Below, piece after piece: positions 1-10,473 of a stretch of 64,000 nucleotides of DNA. Under the pieces are notes generated by a model, which had not been told where the DNA came from, searched no databases, and worked only from the letters and a program-made list of their open reading frames with translations. The stretch covers positions 3,472,001 through 3,536,000 of the forward strand of contig NC_063012.1 of the NCBI RefSeq assembly GCF_020509005.1, in the 5' to 3' direction. This DNA is from Fulvia fulva. Taxonomy: Eukaryota > Ascomycota > Dothideomycetes > Mycosphaerellales > Mycosphaerellaceae. How positions within the stretch are numbered: the first letter of the stretch is position 1; each line of letters opens with the position of its first letter. Both the position numbers and the translations under genes were made by a program.

Positions 1-1
1 A

Positions 2-3000
2 GAGCCGGCATGGATTGCAGAGCGCAAGGAGCGACAGAGTGGGAGCCCGGGAGAGGAGGGCAAGGGTCGACGCGGCAAGAAGGAGCCCAAGGAACCCAAG
101 GAACCCAAAGAGTCGGCGACGAGGCCGGCCACGCCCAAAGCAGTCGTGTTGACTGATGCACCTCCGCCGGTGGTCAACCCGTGGGCCAAGCGTATGGAGA
201 CCGCCAAGGCGAAACCAACCGTTACACCATCGGCCCCCAGGTCGGCAGCTCAGCCAGAGACCAAGGAGAATCAACAACCTAGTTCAGAGTCACGGAAGAA
301 TGCGAGCTCAGTCACGACTCTGCCACGTGAGGTTGCCACCCCAGCAGCGGCAGGAGCAGATGTCAAGAAGAGTACATCGCAAAGTAAGCGTGCCAGTGAT
401 GCGCGCCACAATGCCCGTCAGAGCTCAAAGCAATCTGCAGAAGATGCACACAAAGATAGCGGAGCCGCCGCTCCTGCCAAAGCCATGCAGCGCGAGCACC
501 AGAGTCTGCCGAATCTTACAGCAGTACCACCTCCTGTCAAGGATGATGTTGCATGGCCAACTCCAGAGACCGCCCAGGAAAAGGAGCGCAAGGACACACA
601 AACAGAAAAGGAAGTCGAGGACAATGCTGATGCCGAAGCTACTGCCGGTGCTAAGCGAGAGAAGACGAAGTGGAAGCCCGTTCCTGTAACGCCGACGATC
701 GTATGGCAGACCGAGGAGATGAACCGCCCACCACGTGGGCAGAATGGCGAGAGAGGAGGTCGCGGCGGCAACGGAGCTCGAGGACGTGGTGGGTTCCGTG
801 GTGCACCCAATGGCTCCAAGGGTGGCGATCGCACAGCACCACGCAATGGCAGCTCTGAGGGCGAGGCTAAGAGCGCTGTGGAACCATCGACGGCATCAAA
901 TTCCAACAATCAACGATCAAATGGAAGCCAATCACAAGAGGATGGCTTGGTCTATGCACCAACACAAACCAACGGCCAATTGTCTTCCACCGAAGAGACT
1001 ACCACTATCAGCGCCACGGCACCAGTCTTTGATGCAAGGCGATCATACTCGTCCAAAATGGAGCCTGCAAGTGCTGGTGAACAGCAAGATATCAAGATAC
1101 CGGAGCCGATACCGCGCCAGAGCCACCCCACCGCTCAAGTGAGCGACGCAGCCGATAGTTCTGAAGCTGCGCGCGATGGTCCCACGATTCGCCGAGTCCC
1201 CTCCGATGGCAGGAAGGAAGCGCGCCCATTCGAGTCTCTTGGTGGCAAGGAATGGAATGGCGCATCACGTGGAGGAGGGAAGCGTGGCGGACGCGGCCGT
1301 GGTGGCTCGCGCGAATACTCCAACGGCCACCAAGCAAGCCAACCTTTTGTCAACGGTCATGCTGACTTCGTCAACTCCTTTGCTGGAGTTCCACCGTCGC
1401 CGTCAGCATATCCGACATCTCGGAGTCCATACCCCTTCACACAACAAGGTCGGGGTGGTTGGCAACGTGGTGCCTCACGGTCGCAGTCGATCCCTCTTGA
1501 GAATGTGTATGGTGGGCGACAATTCTGGCCTGGTGGTCAACTTCCACCAATGCAGACTTACATGCCAGGCATGTACGACTACCAAAGTGGTGCGCCCTAC
1601 ACTGCTGTGCCGTTCCACCCAATGGCTGAGCACCAACAACTTTTAGACATGGTCCACACGCAGCTGGACTACTATTTCTCCATGGACAACTTACTCAAAG
1701 ACATGTTTTTGCGCAAGAATATGGACGGCCAAGGCTTTGTGTTCCTCGACACAATTGCTAACTTCAACCGTGTCAAGCAACTCACCGCTGACAAAGAAAT
1801 TATCAGAGCCGTGTGCTTGCGCTCTGACACCATCGAGATCCGTGTGGGTGAGGATGGAAAGGAACGACTACGTCGTCGCGAGGGTTGGGAGCAATTCGTG
1901 CTGCCCAATGAGCAACGCGAAACGGCTGCGCAGACCGAAGGACCACAGATTTTGCAACGCCCCGAGCAGCCTCACTTGCAGTTCTGGACGCCGCCGTCGA
2001 TGTTCCGTGGCCCACCGTCCGCTGGAATACCTGGACGACGCTCGTACGACTCTGGGTTTCCCATGAATGGAGGCGTCCCTGGCTTTGCCCCATTCTCACC
2101 ATTGGCGGAAGCGCCATATGGTGATTTCACCAACGGCGAGGAAGGTCGCGGACGCTCGGCCAAGTCGCCTATCCAGGACTCGAGCAGTTCACCTGGACCG
2201 CAGGCATTCCTTGGACATCGAATTGGCGATGATTCCGAGCCAGATGTCTTTCCCAATCAGAACATAGAGGCGCTTACCGTTGTTGTCAGGCCTGGCCTGC
2301 AGCGATCGTCGGTGCCGCATCATCACGCAGCTTCTAGGACTTTTTCAAACGGCTCTATAGATACTCGCAGTATCCAGGGAGAGCTTGAAAAGTCTGCGGA
2401 TGACGCTGCCCAGCCGACCACCAATGGCGAGCCCGTTGTCAATGGTGACCACAACGGTGCAGCCCTATCTCGCCACACAAGTCCCACCCTCGGGCGCTCT
2501 CCGGAGAAAGGGAACAATGAACAAGATCTTGCACTCTTTTGGTGCAAGGACAAGGAGTTGCCACAGGAGAAGATACCACAAGATGGAACTACCGAGCCTT
2601 ACATCACGCTCAGAGCCAAGGCTATCAAGCAACGAGACGAGGCCGCCACCGGCAACTGCCCCTACGACCTGGATGTCCTCTACCAATTCTGGTCACACTT
2701 CCTCATTCGTAACTTCAACAAGTCGATGTATCGCGAATTCCAGGAGCTTGCTCACCTTGATGCCCAAGAGCGACGCAATGGCGTAGGGATGCGCAACTTA
2801 GTCCTGTTTTACGCCAAGGCTCTGTCAAGCACCAACCCAATCCGCGACAACATCATCAGAGATTATGTGGCACTGGTCAACAACGAGCCTCAAATCCTGG
2901 GTGGAGCTGCTTACAAGCAGCTGCGTCAAGCATGGCGTGACGGCGCACTTAACCTGAAGAATCGCAAGAAACTAGCTGACATCCTCGACGAGGCGCTAAA

Positions 3001-3025
3001 AACCAAGCTGGAGGGACAAGCTTGA
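2..3025 (+). CDS. LARP1-type La-domain and DM15 RNA-binding protein (5' partial)
   Basis: The reading frame is open from base 2 with no in-frame ATG near the edge, so the gene starts upstream of this window. The first two thirds are low-complexity, rich in Gly/Arg/Ser, with RGG-like clusters near bases 730-800 and 1260-1310. A La-type winged helix lies at about 1630-1905 (LDYYFSMDNLLKDMFLRKNM, then a VxxFNRVKQLT-like segment). The C-terminus at about 2670-2960 matches the DM15 repeats of LARP1 (LYQFWSHFLIRNFNKSMYRE, then GVGMRNLVLFYAKAL). By family, LARP1 proteins bind mRNA 5' ends and poly(A) and control translation and stability of ribosomal-protein mRNAs in the cytoplasm. The DM15 block separates it from Sro9/Slf1-type proteins, which have only the La domain. 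No intron is seen in the visible part. Family assignment is firm; target mRNAs are not inferable. Confidence 0.88.
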   Translation, partial: EPAWIAERKERQSGSPGEEGKGRRGKKEPKEPKEPKESATRPATPKAVVLTDAPPPVVNPWAKRMETAKAKPTVTPSAPRSAAQPETKENQQPSSESRKNASSVTTLPREVATPAAAGADVKKSTSQSKRASDARHNARQSSKQSAEDAHKDSGAAAPAKAMQREHQSLPNLTAVPPPVKDDVAWPTPETAQEKERKDTQTEKEVEDNADAEATAGAKREKTKWKPVPVTPTIVWQTEEMNRPPRGQNGERGGRGGNGARGRGGFRGAPNGSKGGDRTAPRNGSSEGEAKSAVEPSTASNSNNQRSNGSQSQEDGLVYAPTQTNGQLSSTEETTTISATAPVFDARRSYSSKMEPASAGEQQDIKIPEPIPRQSHPTAQVSDAADSSEAARDGPTIRRVPSDGRKEARPFESLGGKEWNGASRGGGKRGGRGRGGSREYSNGHQASQPFVNGHADFVNSFAGVPPSPSAYPTSRSPYPFTQQGRGGWQRGASRSQSIPLENVYGGRQFWPGGQLPPMQTYMPGMYDYQSGAPYTAVPFHPMAEHQQLLDMVHTQLDYYFSMDNLLKDMFLRKNMDGQGFVFLDTIANFNRVKQLTADKEIIRAVCLRSDTIEIRVGEDGKERLRRREGWEQFVLPNEQRETAAQTEGPQILQRPEQPHLQFWTPPSMFRGPPSAGIPGRRSYDSGFPMNGGVPGFAPFSPLAEAPYGDFTNGEEGRGRSAKSPIQDSSSSPGPQAFLGHRIGDDSEPDVFPNQNIEALTVVVRPGLQRSSVPHHHAASRTFSNGSIDTRSIQGELEKSADDAAQPTTNGEPVVNGDHNGAALSRHTSPTLGRSPEKGNNEQDLALFWCKDKELPQEKIPQDGTTEPYITLRAKAIKQRDEAATGNCPYDLDVLYQFWSHFLIRNFNKSMYREFQELAHLDAQERRNGVGMRNLVLFYAKALSSTNPIRDNIIRDYVALVNNEPQILGGAAYKQLRQAWRDGALNLKNRKKLADILDEALKTKLEGQA

Positions 3026-4262
3026 GTGTGGGCGACACCTCGTTGCCGATGAATAAATGCTGCCGTGTAATGATCTGGGAGGATCACCGAGACTGCAGCT
3101 GCTGTGCTGGCCTCTTCATGACGAAGCTGCGATTCAAACCATGCCACCGCTTGAGACAGCAAGGCCTCATGATTGCAGCACCATGGAGAATAGAACAAAC
3201 ACGATAATTCGAATGCCGTTCTCACACCACCGGGATCGTCGCAGGAATGTGTGGATGTATTGGCGATGATCTCGACCTTGTTTCGCGGCGTTACTGGCGT
3301 TATCTTCTTCTGGACGGTGCATATTTCGCCCTCGTACAAAAGCATGACCTTATACCTGTTCATTGACGACTACCGGCTGCATAGATGATGGGAGCTTCGG
3401 GTATGGGTTGGCGTTGGGAGTGTGCTGATCAACGACCCTTCGCCTTGAAAGTTCCGTGGATACACTCAATTCTTTTCTGGGCTATGCAGCGGATGCTTCG
3501 ACCACGGGCTGGCGTATTTGCTCTCCGAAATATTGACAGACCCATTCAACGATGATGTTGCATCGCAAGGCGAAATCTTGCGGCAGCAAGAAGCTGCTGC
3601 AGCGCAGCTGTTTATGTATTGAAATGCTATTGCTGTTTTGCGAGTCTTGGGGAGGAGGGTCATCGTGTCAGAAGAAGCCATCAGCTTAATGCATAGCCTT
3701 AGGTGCTCACAATAGAACACCACTCCTCCACACGCGATCTGTCAAACTGCTCGTCCAAGACCACTGTGGCTATGTAGGAGAAACGCAGGTTGTTCATCAT
3801 TGTGTACAACATCTTATGATGCAGAATGTGTGCCCGATGTAGCGTTCTTTCATCATAGTCAGACAGATCTCCTCGAACATGTGCACTGTCGTTCACCGTC
3901 TTCCAGTCTCGTTGAAGTTTCGCTCGTTGTCCCTGACCCGCAAGACCTTGGTGACGGCCCCCCAGCGGACTCGCCCAAAGAGGAAAGTCCGCCCGCAAAT
4001 GATACCCGACATTTCTTCACAAGGCAGGGCAACGACCGTGCAAAAGTGTAGATTTCACTTCGTATATGTGCCGTAAGCATTCGTCCATCGGAGTAGGTCA
4101 AGTGAAACACACTCGCTCACCGCACAGGGTGTTTGATCCGCATCACTACTCGGCTCACAACACACGCAGATCAGAACGGACTACTCTTGCACAATCTGAG
4201 CCCCATCGCAGCACCATAAGCCCAAGCAGCAGCTACATCCATACAAGCCAACATCCGTCAAC
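3026..4262. other. Intergenic region, no supported gene
   Basis: This holds the 3' region of the LARP1-like gene and the promoter of the HAD phosphatase gene. The short open frames on both strands have no family resemblance, no start context and no splice-linked partner. Confidence 0.6.
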
Positions 4263-5066
4263 ATGCCGCATCACGAAGAAAACAACTTCTCCGCGCCAGC
4301 CGAACTGCACGACTTTGCCGCCCTACTCTTCGACATGGACGGCACCATCATCGACAGCACAGATGCCATCGTCAAGCATTGGCACCAGATAGGAAAGGAG
4401 ATTGGCGTACCAGGTGACGGTAAGTGACTCGCATCGTGATCTGAACACGTTTGAATCGTTTGCTAACAAAGCATGACAGAAATTCTCCAAACATCCCACG
4501 GACGAAGAAGTATCGATGTCCTAGCCATCCTCGCCCCGGACCGTGCAGACTGGGACTACGTATGCCAAGCCGAAGGCGTCATCCCCATCAACTACGGCCA
4601 TGACGCTGTCGAGATCCCTGGTAGTAGAGCCTTGCTCGATCATCTAGAGAGCGCCAATGCACCTTGGGCAATCGTCACTTCCGGAACGAGACCGCTCGTG
4701 ACTGGCTGGCTGGATCGCATGAAGCTGGCGCATCCCAAGTACATGGTGACGGCGGAAGAGGTCCAGCACGGGAAGCCTGATCCTGAGTGTTACAGAATGG
4801 GTGCTTCGCGGTTAGGGTTTGGCGAGGGTGGTAAGGCAGTTGATCCTAGTGAGATTCTGGTTCTCGAGGACGCTCCGGCGGGAATGAGGGCGGGAAAGGC
4901 AGCGGGCTACAAGGTTGTTGCGCTGGCGACGACACATGATGTTGCGAGGCTGAAGGAGGCAGGTGCGGATTGGATTGTAAGGGATATGAGGAGTGTTACT
5001 CTGCAGCGTGTCGATGGGAAGACTGGTCGGGTCAGTATTGAGATTCGGGATGCATTGGTGGCATGA
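4263..5066 (+). CDS. HAD-superfamily sugar/glycerol phosphate phosphatase (GPP/DOG-like)
   Basis: Two exons, 4263-4419 and 4480-5066, give 247 residues. The 60-bp intron has donor GTAAGT, branch TGCTAAC and acceptor ACAG, and splicing keeps phase. Haloacid dehalogenase motifs are in order: FDMDGT with nucleophile Asp24 and acid/base Asp26, VTSGTRP (motif II), a Lys in HGKPDPE (motif III) and LEDAPAG (motif IV). The cap region between motifs I and II matches the fungal glycerol-3-phosphatase and 2-deoxyglucose-6-phosphatase group. The expected reaction is hydrolysis of a small phosphorylated polyol or sugar in the cytosol; which substrate cannot be told from sequence. There is no signal peptide. 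The start ATG follows a CA-rich leader and places the DxDGT motif at the usual distance from the N-terminus. Confidence 0.88.
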
Positions 5067-5214
5067 ATGACAGCTTGAGGAGGAGGGATTTTGCTTTTTA
5101 TGAGTGTTGAGAGAGTCTTTCAGCGAGCAGCGGTGAATCAAATACTACATTAGACAAGATCAGCGATAGATCTATACAGATTTTCAGCAAGGCAATCGGC
5201 GACAATGATTGGCC

Positions 5215-7318
5215 CTACCTTACCACCGAATCGGCCTTGCCATGCTCCATATCCAAGCGACCTTGACGGTCAGCCTTCTTCCTCTGCCAAGCTTCGTGCA
5301 GTGCTTCCTTGATAGCACCTTGCCCATCGTCAAAATTCGCCCTGCACACTTTGACCAGCATATCTACCTGTTCAGGAGTCCAAACCAGATTAAACGAGCC
5401 AGAAAATTTAGCAGTTGAAGGATCAAAGTCCGCTACTGCTTTCTCGTTGGGTAACAACGGCATGTAAACCATCCCGCATTCCCTCCGGTACGTCGGAGCA
5501 GGTGGGTTGAGTACTTTCCTGCCATAGGAGTCAACCACAGTCTTTGGTCGTTCACACGGGATGCCGTCGTATAGTTGAGCGTATAAGCCATTGAAGCGGT
5601 CGGGGTCTTTGGGGTCTTCGCCAGGCTTGATATCGTGTCGTTTGGTGAATTTCATGCCTCGCCGGCTGCCGATTTGATCGACTCTCTCGGGAAAGCTGCG
5701 TCTTGTTCAGCATTGATTCGCCAAAGGGGCGAGGCAGAACTTACGTATCTTTCTGGACATCACTTGATGCATCCATGTTGATTATGACGTCCACTTCGCG
5801 GCTTGGATTCAGGAGCACGTATGTTGGACAATTATTGTCCATGCCGGAGTCTATCAGATGAATACGCAGAGAGTTCTCTAAGCCTGGTGGCCTGCCTTCT
5901 CCATTTTTCTCTGGTGTGTAGTGGAACATGAAATTGTGCTCATTACACGCATGAAGCGGATGGTGGTTGTGGAACTCCTCCGTCCCTTCCTTGCCCCATA
6001 GCTTGGTGATGCCATGTGCCAGCTTGTGGATGGAGTTGCCCAAGAAACCTGAGGGTAAATTGCGGCTGATAGTGGCTATGTAGGATGTGAGTGGTCCAGC
6101 TGGTGCGCTTGTAGCGAGACCAAGTAGGAGCGCGAGAGATTGTTCTGGTAATTGCATAGTCGACTTGCCTTCTTCGAATGGCCTTCCGAAAGCCCAGGTT
6201 GGTACCCATGCCTGGATCTCATCGCAACCAATCTCGTATGGGCTGAACTCGAACCACTGGAACCATGCTTCCGGAGCTTCGGCGTGATCGCCTTGAGAAT
6301 GATCTGCGTCTTTGAAGGGATGTTCTGGGTCTTCCCAGTCCTTCCACGGTCTTTCATGGCGGATTGCGGTCAGCAGTGGAAGCGGCTCACTACCATCATC
6401 TGTGTACTGTCTAGCACTCGAGTACTTGTACCAAGATCTCTGATAGCCAGTCACCTCCTTGTGAGCACTGCCTCCTGGATGTCTTACTGGGTCGTCTTGG
6501 AAGAAGATCCACCCGGTCGTGAAGACAGAATAAAGGTCCATAGCGACAGTCTGCAGACCACTTCTTGACTTGTGTATTAATGGTCCTAAGGTCACTCTTG
6601 CACCACCAGAAGCGCTCAAGATTGTGCGTATCGCGTCTCCTGACAGTGGATGGTATGGCGAAAAGCGCTTCTTGCAATGATCAATCACAGCCTGCATGCT
6701 GACCTTGCCAAACGTGTAATAGGCTGCAATCGACCAGCAAGAGCCAGACACCCCTGATACGTAAGCCAAGCAGTCCCAGAGACCAGTTTTCTTCATCTCA
6801 TCGGCATAAGCTAATGCTCCAATCATGGCACGAAAACCACCTCCACTGCCGCCAAACGCTACTATTGGTACATCTTCAGCGAGAACTTCGTCGGAGTTCA
6901 GACCAAGATATCGTGCAAAGTTGTCTCTGGCGTTGAGCTTTCGTTTCGCGAGAAATGCTTGCTCCTCCGGACAGAGCTCGATGCCACGACGGACCTGCGC
7001 TATCTTGGTGATCTCAGGAAATAGGTTAGGGTCGTTGATCTCATGCTTTACGCGAGTCTCAAGAGTAGCCACCCCGCCCATAATCTTGATGTCGGTAATG
7101 GCTTCAGGAAATGCCGGCATGATGACTTTCTGATAGAATGCAGAAGCTTTGCCTTTCAAGAACCCGTGCTTCTTTTCGTGCTCGTCTTCGATCCTCATCT
7201 TCTCGAGGTTATCGAGATGATCCGTGGAGTCACTCAAATCCTGCTGGATGTGCACGTCTTGCTCATATCGCCGCTGCTGCTTCATTTCGGACGCACGAGA
7301 ATTGAATTGGTTTGACAT
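5215..7318 (-). CDS. Cytosolic phospholipase A2 / lysophospholipase (PLA2c domain)
   Basis: Exons 7318-5745 and 5701-5215 (reverse strand) give 686 residues; donor GTAAGT, intron 43 bp, phase maintained. The PLA2c catalytic domain fills most of the protein. An oxyanion-type glycine loop GGSGGGFRAM is at about 156-165, the lipase nucleophile motif GVSGS is at 189-193 with Ser191, and the catalytic Asp of the Ser/Asp dyad is in INMDASSD at about 516, just before the intron. There is no signal peptide or transmembrane segment, and the N-terminal 60 residues are charged and probably coiled, so a cytosolic cPLA2-like enzyme is more likely than a secreted phospholipase B. The expected role is release of fatty acids from membrane phospholipids. 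Exon 2 carries the conserved fungal C-terminal part (MKFTKRHDIKPGEDP...). At 43 bp the intron is short but normal for fungi. Confidence 0.88.
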
Positions 7319-10300
7319 AGTGACGCTGCCTGCATTGCCATGTGCGAGTTTTCTATTGCGGCTACGCTGGTGTTGCGTGGACCTACCGCAGCGTTTGCGG
7401 TATTAAATGCGTGAAAGTGACAGCTCCTCAGATGTTGCAACTCATGCGCACATACTGCTCTGGCACATGTGGCCAAGCTTCGACCTAAGATTGGTATCGT
7501 ACGGCCCATGGTCGTTGAGCAACCAGAACTGAGATGGAGTGAGTAGCCAATGAGGAAGTCGTGTTGATAGCACGAGGTGCAAGCTTTATTCACCATGTTT
7601 ATCAGACGCGAGGTTTGTGCACGTCATATCTTGCAGCTGGAGATTCAAATAGCAGGCCAAAGGATAGGACATTGATGTGCTCTGCTGTAGAAGGGTTACC
7701 TGGCGGCTTGTTGCGTCAATTGATCCAGACCCGGTCAACGGATATGCTGCTGCATGGCGAGAAGACAGGAACCTACTGTACAAAGCTCACTGACCGACGG
7801 GCTCATGAGCGATGCTGTGACACGGAGATGCGCTCATAAGGTGACGTTCGATATGCCGCGTGGCCGCGCAGCACCGAGGTCATGCATCGCGAGGTAACAA
7901 CAAGCATGCTGTGCAGCAGATCGTGGCGACAGTACCGGCGAGGTGGCTCTGGACGTGCTGCAGGCCGAGTCAAGCAACAACTCCCTCCTTGCGGTGTCTT
8001 GATAACGCGACTTGCGTCACACCAGGCTTTCTCGTGCCATGCGATTGCTGCAATGGGACTCGATCGGTTCCGAGTAGGAGGAGCGACGGGCATGTCTAAT
8101 TCGTGTGCAACCATGTGATCGCATGTTTCTGCCACGCATGTCGTTGTTGCTGTTCCATTTTCGTCCTGCTCCATCATGGTGGTGATACAAATCTGCATTG
8201 TGCTACTGTGTCACCGCCCGAGGCGCGGATCCACCTGCAAGGAACGAAGGCCGCCCAGAGGAGCACAGGTCGTGCAGATTTGTTGTTGAGCAGCGTGTCG
8301 CGGAGTGGCCGTCAAACAAGTCGGCAAGTCGAGTTTCGGGTAAAGATAGCATTTAGGCGCGGCACGGACGATCGCTAGAAGGAGTGCTTTCGGGACCTGA
8401 GTAGACAAGACAAAACGAACTAATTGATCGGACCGGTTTAGTGAGACGTTCGCCCTGATATTGATTAAGAACTGCTAGGCACGCTAGGTCGCGACAGAGC
8501 TGCGCGGCTTGAAGCTTCACGGCTTGCTCCACAAGCTCAGTCTCATCAGTCGGGAGTCGGGAGAAGTTGGAGCGTGCTATTGGAAGCCATGCGAAGGTAA
8601 ATTCTTCGGGACCTGCGTGGAAATTGTTGTTCTATGCGCTGCCCCTATCCGCCGTGGCAGCGTGGCAGCGCGAAGCCACCACGCGTCGATGCTTGTCGTG
8701 AATCGTGACGATGCTGTGGACGGCGAGTCGCCGGGATGTGCGCTCACTGCTGCTGCGCTGTCAACACGACTCGGAAGCGAGTTCCAGGTTGGCGTCCGCG
8801 GGCAAGGAGCTGCGGGTCATGTCGTCGCTTTACGAGACACACTGGTTGATGTGGTGGTGGCACAGGCAGGGCTACGAAGCAGATTAATATCTAGATGAGG
8901 GCAGACGAAAGAAGAAGGCTTCCAAATAAGCATAACGATGACCCGTGGGCCGTACGACGGCTTCGCACCAGCATCGATAGTCGCCGATGTTGAATGTTCA
9001 GTTCTGGTGTGGGTGATGCGGTGCAGCGCGTTGATTGATGCGGACCTTGCTGCCGTGAGATGTGTTTAACCCCAATTCTGGATAGCCGCCGTGTGCGGAA
9101 AACAGGCTCATCACTGGCGCCGAGTTAGCGCTGAGCGCAGGGCAGCTGTGCCATTTCCCCCATCGCGCATCTCCTTCCGCCGTCGTGTCGCTGGGATGGT
9201 GCTGAGGGTACGCTCGTCAGCGAAGGCAACTCGCGCGCGAAGATGTGCTGCGACGCATGAGGCTGTGCGGAGCATGAGCGCTCCGGCGGCGAAACAGTAT
9301 CATCAATGACAAGACCAGACAGGAGAGCGCTCGCACGAGTTGCAGCAGAGCGGGCTATTTTAAGCCAAAAGTGGAGGAGCGCCCGCAGCTCCTCCACGGT
9401 CCACCCACCACGACCAATGGACGGTAGTCGCTGTGGCTCCTATCCGCTGACGCTGCAGCTGCTAGCCAGGGCAGGGGGGAGGTGCTGTCGGCGTAGAAGC
9501 AGTACTGCCCGGCGTAGAGCGCGCGGGCAGCAGGCGTAGTGCGCTGCTAGAGGTGCTGGGCGTGCTGCAGCAGAGTGCAGGGATCACAGCAGCCGCGAGT
9601 TGTGGCTGTTCTGTTTGGCTGGTGAGAGAGTGCGGCCAGGCTCGCAGCCAGTCAGCGTCGGCGGGTGCAGCCTCTCGTCTCCCTTCGTCTGGGGTGAAAG
9701 GTGAAGCGTGAAAGATGCGACGACAGCAGCCGCAAGCCGTTTCCGTTTCTCCTCCTTCACCTCGCTCTAACCCACGCTCGCTCGCTGCAGTCCGCCGTCC
9801 GTCCACCGCTACCACTGCGCCTCACCTTCGTTATTCCTCGTTCGCGTCTTCTTTGTATGTAGCTATCCGCGGGTGCATACACTCTTCCACTGCACTATCG
9901 ATCATAGCGTCGAAACGCCCTGCCCGACCGCAGTCACTCGCTTTTTGGATCATCAGCCGGGAAGGCCGCTGGACGCCGGGGAAGCCTGGACGCACTCTGC
10001 ACGCACCACACGCACCGCACGCACCGCACGCACCGCACGCACCGCACGCACCGCACCTCGAGGCTGCCGCGACCAGGCCTGCTACTGCTACTGCTGCTGC
10101 TGCTGCTCTTGCTGCTAGGAAGCGGAGCACCAACACACGAACGATTGCGAAAGTTGGCTGGCTGGCGGCACTGAGCAGACCGCGCCGGTGCCTTACCTGC
10201 CGACCGGCGCTGCGCTCGCCGCCCGACCTTTTCTTGGGAAACAGCCCAGGACTCATACAGCTGTGCCTGGCAGTGCGCAGCACAGGGCACTGGGGACTAG

Positions 10301-10473
10301 GATCGGCCAGGAACGCGGAATTGGTGCTGACGGGAGGTAGCGTCAACGTCAACACCCGGCACGCAGCGTAGGTTCGCCGACCTTGCAACCACCTGGACCG
10401 CTCGCCCAAAGCCCAAAGCCCTCGCACAACCGCCCTTCGTTGTTGCAGCGCGCCTGCCGCATCGGCATTGAGC
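7319..10473. other. Long intergenic region: divergent promoters and GC-rich leader of the homeobox gene
   Basis: About 3.1 kb lies between two divergent genes. The right third (about 9100-10470) is GC-rich and simple, with open frames on both strands that overlap one another, as expected from base composition rather than coding. It includes a 9-bp tandem repeat and a short CTG-rich run. Long upstream regions are common for fungal developmental regulators. I see no gene here. Confidence 0.55.
9999..10056 (+). repeat. 9-bp tandem repeat (CACGCACCG unit)
   Basis: About six direct copies of CACGCACCG, the first slightly degenerate. Because the unit is a multiple of three it is open in several frames (Ala-Pro-His on the + strand), which creates apparent ORFs. 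It lies about 420 bp upstream of the homeobox gene ATG, probably in its leader or promoter. A (CTG)n-rich tract follows at about 10080-10115. Confidence 0.85.
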
